This document shows, piece by piece, positions 6,900 to 9,676 of a DNA stretch of 9,676 nt. The notes under the pieces are model-generated. The model did no database searches. It worked only from the letters and a program-made list of their open reading frames with translations, and was not told the DNA's origin. Every line of letters begins with the position of its first letter. Within the stretch, counting starts at the first letter, position 1. The stretch comes from Kiloniellales bacterium. Lineage in GTDB: Bacteria > Pseudomonadota > Alphaproteobacteria > Kiloniellales > JAKSBE01. The position numbers were made by a program, and so were the translations under genes. The stretch is from the NCBI GenBank assembly GCA_030067055.1, contig JASJAL010000153.1, forward strand, positions 1 through 9,676. Reading direction: 5' to 3'.

Positions 6900-8426
6900 T
6901 TGGCGAGGGATCGATCCAGACGGCGCGAGCGGCGGGACGCGGGCGCCTTCAAGCAGCCGGACTGGGAGTTGCTGCGGAACCCCTACCGGCCGCTGGAGAT
7001 TCTGGATCCGGAGCAGATCGAGGCCATCCACGACACCTCGATGAAGATTCTCGAGGAGATCGGCATGGATTTCCTGCTGCCGGAAGCGCGGGAGATCCTC
7101 AAGGCCGCTGGCGCCGAGGTCGAGCCCGGCTCCGAGCGGGTCCGCTTCGACCGAGGCCTGGTCCTGGAGACCGTGGCCAAGGCGCCCTCGAGCTTCACCC
7201 TGCACGCGCGCAATCCTGAGCGGAATCTGAGCGTCGGCGAAAATCAACTGAACTTCATCCTGATCGCCAGCGCGCCCAACGTCTCGGACCTGGATGGCGG
7301 GCGCCGGCCGGGCAATTTCCCGGATTACTGCGACCTGCTGCGGCTCGGCCAGAGCCTGAACATCGTCCACCTTTACGGCGGCTATCCCGTCGAGCCGGTC
7401 GATCTGCCGCCGGAGACCCGGCACCTGGACTGCATCCAGGCCTTCGTCGAACTGGGCGACAAGGTCTTCCACGGCTATTCCCTGGGCCGGACCCGGATCC
7501 TGGACGCCATCGAGATGACCCGGATCGCCCACGGGATCAGCGTCGACGAGCTCAAGCGCAGGCCCAGCCTCTACTCGATCATCAACTCCAGCTCGCCGCT
7601 GCGCCTGGACGGGCCGATGCTGGAAGGCATCATCGAAATGGCCCGTCACAACCAGGTCGTGGTGCTGACCCCCTTCACCCTGGCCGGGGCGATGAGCCCG
7701 GTGACGCTTGCCGGGGCGCTGGCCCAGCAAAATGCCGAGGCCCTGGCCGGACTGGCCTTCGCCCAGATCGTCAATCCCGGGGCACCGGTGGTCTACGGCG
7801 GCTTCACCTCGAACGTCGACATGAAGTCGGGCGCGCCGGCCTTCGGCACCCCGGAGTACAGCCGGGCCGCCCTGGTCGGCGGCCAGCTGGCGCGGCGCTA
7901 CGGGCTGCCCTACCGCTCGTCCAACGCCAACGCCTCCAACGTGGTCGACGCCCAGGCGGCCTACGAATCCGAGATGTCGCTCTGGGGCGCGGTCTTGGGC
8001 CACGCCAACCTGGTCAAGCACGCTGCCGGCTGGATGGAGGGCGGGCTCTGCGCCTCCTTCGAGAAGGTGATCCTGGATGCTGAGCTGCTGCAGATGATGG
8101 CCGAGTTCCTGAAGCCGATCGAGGTCAGCGAGGCGACCCTTGGGTTGGACGCCATCGCCGAGGTCGGTCCCGGCGGCCACTTCTTCGGTGCGGCCCACAC
8201 CATGGAGCGCTACGAGACCGCCTTTTACGCGCCGATCCTCTCGGACTGGCGCAACTACGAGACCTGGGAGGAGGCGGGCGCGGAGACGGCCACCCTCAGG
8301 GCCAACCGGCTCTACAAGAAACTGCTGGCCGAGTACGAGCCGCCGCCCCTCGACCCTGCGATCCGCGAGGAGCTGGCCGCCTTCGTCGCCCGGCGCAAGA
8401 AGGAGGGCGGCGCCGCGGCCGCCTGA
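6900..8426 (+). CDS. MttB-superfamily (trimethylamine/betaine:corrinoid) methyltransferase, non-pyrrolysine type
   Basis: The 508-residue protein belongs to the MttB superfamily, whose members move a methyl group from a tertiary or quaternary amine to a corrinoid protein. Visible family blocks are the N-terminal helix ILDPEQIEAIHDTSMKILEEIG (34-55), NVSDLDGGRRPGNFPDYCD (127-145), TPFTLAGAMSPVTLAGALAQ (257-276), GGFTSNVDMKSG (300-311), FGTPEYSRAALVGGQLARRYGLPYR (315-339) and the signature region from N347 to L396 (VVDAQAAYES, GHANLVKHAAGWMEGGL). No in-frame TAG interrupts it, so it is not a pyrrolysine enzyme. Characterised non-Pyl relatives (for example MtgB, MtpB, MtcB) demethylate glycine betaine, proline betaine or carnitine. 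TTG 6900 is preferred because AGGAGGG ends 4 nt before it; longer in-frame readings run into the antisense lyase gene. No corrinoid protein or MtqA partner is in the window. The substrate is unknown; the hut context suggests a methylated histidine. Confidence 0.92.
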   Translation: MARDRSRRRERRDAGAFKQPDWELLRNPYRPLEILDPEQIEAIHDTSMKILEEIGMDFLLPEAREILKAAGAEVEPGSERVRFDRGLVLETVAKAPSSFTLHARNPERNLSVGENQLNFILIASAPNVSDLDGGRRPGNFPDYCDLLRLGQSLNIVHLYGGYPVEPVDLPPETRHLDCIQAFVELGDKVFHGYSLGRTRILDAIEMTRIAHGISVDELKRRPSLYSIINSSSPLRLDGPMLEGIIEMARHNQVVVLTPFTLAGAMSPVTLAGALAQQNAEALAGLAFAQIVNPGAPVVYGGFTSNVDMKSGAPAFGTPEYSRAALVGGQLARRYGLPYRSSNANASNVVDAQAAYESEMSLWGAVLGHANLVKHAAGWMEGGLCASFEKVILDAELLQMMAEFLKPIEVSEATLGLDAIAEVGPGGHFFGAAHTMERYETAFYAPILSDWRNYETWEEAGAETATLRANRLYKKLLAEYEPPPLDPAIREELAAFVARRKKEGGAAAA

Positions 8427-8442
8427 GCCCAGCCTCGAGTCT

Positions 8443-9447
8443 TCAGCCCGACCCGGCTTGGCGGGCCTGGGGATGCAGGACCGGCTCCTTAGGCGTCAGA
8501 AAGTGCCGGCGCAGCACCTCCCAGTAGCTTCGGTAGTGATAGCCGCCGTTGGTGGCGAGGATCTGGTCGCGGCGATGCCGCCAGACCCTCGGCAGGCGGT
8601 ACCAGGGCAGGGCCGGGGCGCCGTGGTGCACGGCGTGCAGGTTGTTGTTGAGGAACATCAGGGAGAGCAGGGGGCCGCTCTCGACGATCGCGGTCCGCTC
8701 GGCCACGTCCTCAGTCGCTCGGTGCTCGAGAAAAGAGCGCAGCAGGGTCAGGGCAAGCCCCGGATAGACGAAGAGCAGAAGATAGGCACCGAAGGGAATC
8801 TCGCAGGCCCAGAGCACCCAGATCAGAACGATAGCGACCGCGGGCAGGTGCCACAGCCAGGCGCTTAGGTGGGTGAGGTCGCCGCGGAGCAGGCGTCCCG
8901 TCTCGCTGTGGAGAAGTCGCAGGACGGCTACCGGCGGTCCGAGCAGAAGGCGTCCCAAGGCGGTATTGTGGGCGGCAAGGAGGCGCCGCTTCAGGCCGCC
9001 ACTGGCCTGCCATTCCGCCAGGCTCAGGTAGAAGGACTCGGGATCGCTCAGCGGGTCGGTCAGGCGACTGTTGTCGTGGTGCGCGAGGTGGCTTTGGCGG
9101 TAGATATGGAAGGGCAGCCAGAGCCAGAGGCTGGGATAGACGATCAGCTCGTCCAGGAAGGGCTTGCCAGTCGGGTGTCCATGGACCACCTCATGCTGAA
9201 GCGAGCCGTGCCAAGCGACCAGATAGCCGCCGAGCGGCAGAACCAACCACCAGGGAAGCGCGTGATAGTTCCAGGTCAGCGCCAGAAAGCCGCCATAGAC
9301 GGCCAAAGCGACGAGGAGGCTGGGCCATTCGAAGCCCCAGGGGTGTTGTCCTGCCGTCGGTGCCCTTCGGATGCCGCCGTCTTCGGGCGCCGAGTCGATT
9401 CGATCCAGCTGTGTCGGCCTGTAAGAGTCGAATAATCTCCTGAGCAT
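8443..9447 (-). CDS. Fatty acid desaturase family membrane di-iron protein
   Basis: The 334-residue protein has the three histidine boxes of the membrane FA_desaturase family (PF00487): HEVVHGH (85-91, with another His at 80), HLAHH (120-124) and HAVHH (271-275). EHRATED follows a hydrophobic stretch at about 241-247. These residues bind a di-iron centre on the cytoplasmic side. Hydrophobic segments lie at about 43-59, 63-79, 100-113, 201-216 and 219-240, as expected for an integral inner-membrane enzyme. Family members introduce double bonds or hydroxyl groups into lipids or other hydrophobic substrates, so the substrate cannot be given. ATG 9447 is the first Met of the conserved frame, but I see no Shine-Dalgarno, so the start is less secure. 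The gene ends 16 bp from the convergent MttB-like gene and diverges from the XRE regulator. Confidence 0.88.
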   Translation of the reverse strand: MLRRLFDSYRPTQLDRIDSAPEDGGIRRAPTAGQHPWGFEWPSLLVALAVYGGFLALTWNYHALPWWLVLPLGGYLVAWHGSLQHEVVHGHPTGKPFLDELIVYPSLWLWLPFHIYRQSHLAHHDNSRLTDPLSDPESFYLSLAEWQASGGLKRRLLAAHNTALGRLLLGPPVAVLRLLHSETGRLLRGDLTHLSAWLWHLPAVAIVLIWVLWACEIPFGAYLLLFVYPGLALTLLRSFLEHRATEDVAERTAIVESGPLLSLMFLNNNLHAVHHGAPALPWYRLPRVWRHRRDQILATNGGYHYRSYWEVLRRHFLTPKEPVLHPQARQAGSG

Positions 9448-9550
9448 CTACACCAAAACTCGATATGTTGCCGCCAATATGGTGATCATACACAACAGGT
9501 GTTAATTTTCTACAACATTGTAGCCCGAGCCACGACTAGGGAGGCGGGTT
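9448..9550. promoter_or_regulatory. AT-rich divergent region between desaturase and XRE regulator
   Basis: This 103-bp spacer is far more AT-rich than the flanking genes, as expected for back-to-back promoters. It contains the perfect dyad CTACAA-CA-TTGTAG (9510-9523) and a smaller AACA-GG-TGTT dyad (9494-9503). The larger dyad is 27 bp from the GTG of the XRE gene, a usual place for an autoregulatory operator. I cannot assign -35/-10 boxes with confidence. Confidence 0.5.
9510..9523. repeat. Inverted repeat CTACAA-CA-TTGTAG, candidate XRE operator
   Basis: Two perfect 6-bp arms with a 2-nt centre stand just upstream of the XRE-family gene. XRE proteins usually bind short dyads near their own start, so autoregulation and control of the divergent desaturase gene are likely inferences. 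The dyad is TTGTA-rich like the HutC site at 522-533, but its half-sites are in reversed order, so I treat them as unrelated. Confidence 0.5.
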
Positions 9551-9676
9551 GTGAACCGTCAGGAAGCCGTCGAGAAGTTCCAGAAACGCCTGAGCGAGGT
9601 GATCGAGCGGAGTGGCTTGAGCCGCTCGGCCTTCGCCGCCCAGCTGAGCCTGGACCGTTCAACGCTGTCGCAGCTG
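9551..9676 (+). CDS. XRE-family HTH transcriptional regulator (5' part; continues beyond window)
   Basis: The first 42 codons are present, from GTG 9551 with GGGAGG ending 6 nt upstream. The residues form an amphipathic helix (EAVEKFQKRLSEVIERSG), then LSRSAFAAQLSLDRSTLSQL. That is a typical helix-turn-helix of the Cro/C1 (XRE) type, with FAAQLSLD as the first HTH helix and turn and RSTLSQL starting the recognition helix. No effector domain can be judged because the gene leaves the window. It diverges from the desaturase gene across a dyad-bearing AT-rich spacer and may control that gene. An in-frame stop directly before the GTG excludes an upstream start. Confidence 0.87.
   Translation, partial: MNRQEAVEKFQKRLSEVIERSGLSRSAFAAQLSLDRSTLSQL

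Noticed and set aside
6697..6900. Longer HutH-like reading frame starting at 6900
   Set aside because: The extra 68 residues are Arg/Gly-rich and unlike HAL N-termini. GTG 6696 has a Shine-Dalgarno and gives normal family length and numbering.
6897..8198. Long minus-strand open frame antisense to the MttB-like gene
   Set aside because: Its translation has no recognisable family motif and is rich in Arg/Gly/Val/Asp, typical of the complement of GC-rich codons. The plus strand encodes a clear MttB protein.
6900..8426. Pyrrolysine-containing MttB
   Set aside because: No in-frame TAG occurs in the gene; it fits the non-pyrrolysine branch.

Overview
The window is very GC-rich, with compact genes, frequent GTG/TTG starts and proteobacterial histidine-utilisation (hut) genes of the five-step HutF/HutG type. 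This suggests an alphaproteobacterium, probably in or near the Rhodospirillales sensu lato. The taxonomic guess is inference from composition and gene style only.

Layout: (a) 1-434, minus: 5' part of a LivJ-type periplasmic substrate-binding protein. (b) 435-620: divergent control region with a perfect TTGTATATACAA palindrome, matching the HutC operator core TGTA-N2-TACA. (c) 621-1430, plus: hutG. (d) 1420-2631, minus: hutI, overlapping hutG tail to tail by 11 bp and carrying an anomalous AT-rich island with a small dyad. (e) 2713-4080, plus: hutF, followed after 10 bp by an ornithine-cyclodeaminase-like gene (4091-5092), probably one operon. (f) 5173-6696, minus: a HutH-fold lyase whose MIO-forming Ala-Ser-Gly is replaced by Ala-Ser-Asp and which lacks several other HAL active-site residues. 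(g) 6697-6899: divergent promoter region with an imperfect GC-rich dyad. (h) 6900-8426, plus: an MttB-superfamily (trimethylamine/betaine:corrinoid) methyltransferase without an in-frame stop. (i) 8443-9447, minus: a three-histidine-box membrane fatty-acid-desaturase-family protein. (j) 9448-9550: AT-rich divergent region with a CTACAA-CA-TTGTAG dyad. (k) 9551 to end, plus: 5' part of an XRE/HTH regulator.

HutI, HutF and HutG together convert imidazolonepropionate to glutamate, ammonia and formate. Urocanase (HutU), HutC and a canonical histidine ammonia-lyase are not in the window. The notable point is that the lower hut pathway sits beside a non-canonical, apparently MIO-less HutH homologue, an MttB-family methyltransferase and a divergent OCD-family protein. 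One explanation is a catabolic island for N-methylated histidine (for example hercynine or a related betaine). In that model the HutH-like protein would eliminate trimethylamine, much as ergothionase does, and MttB would process a quaternary amine. This is a hypothesis; the sequence shows only the gene set and the residue changes.
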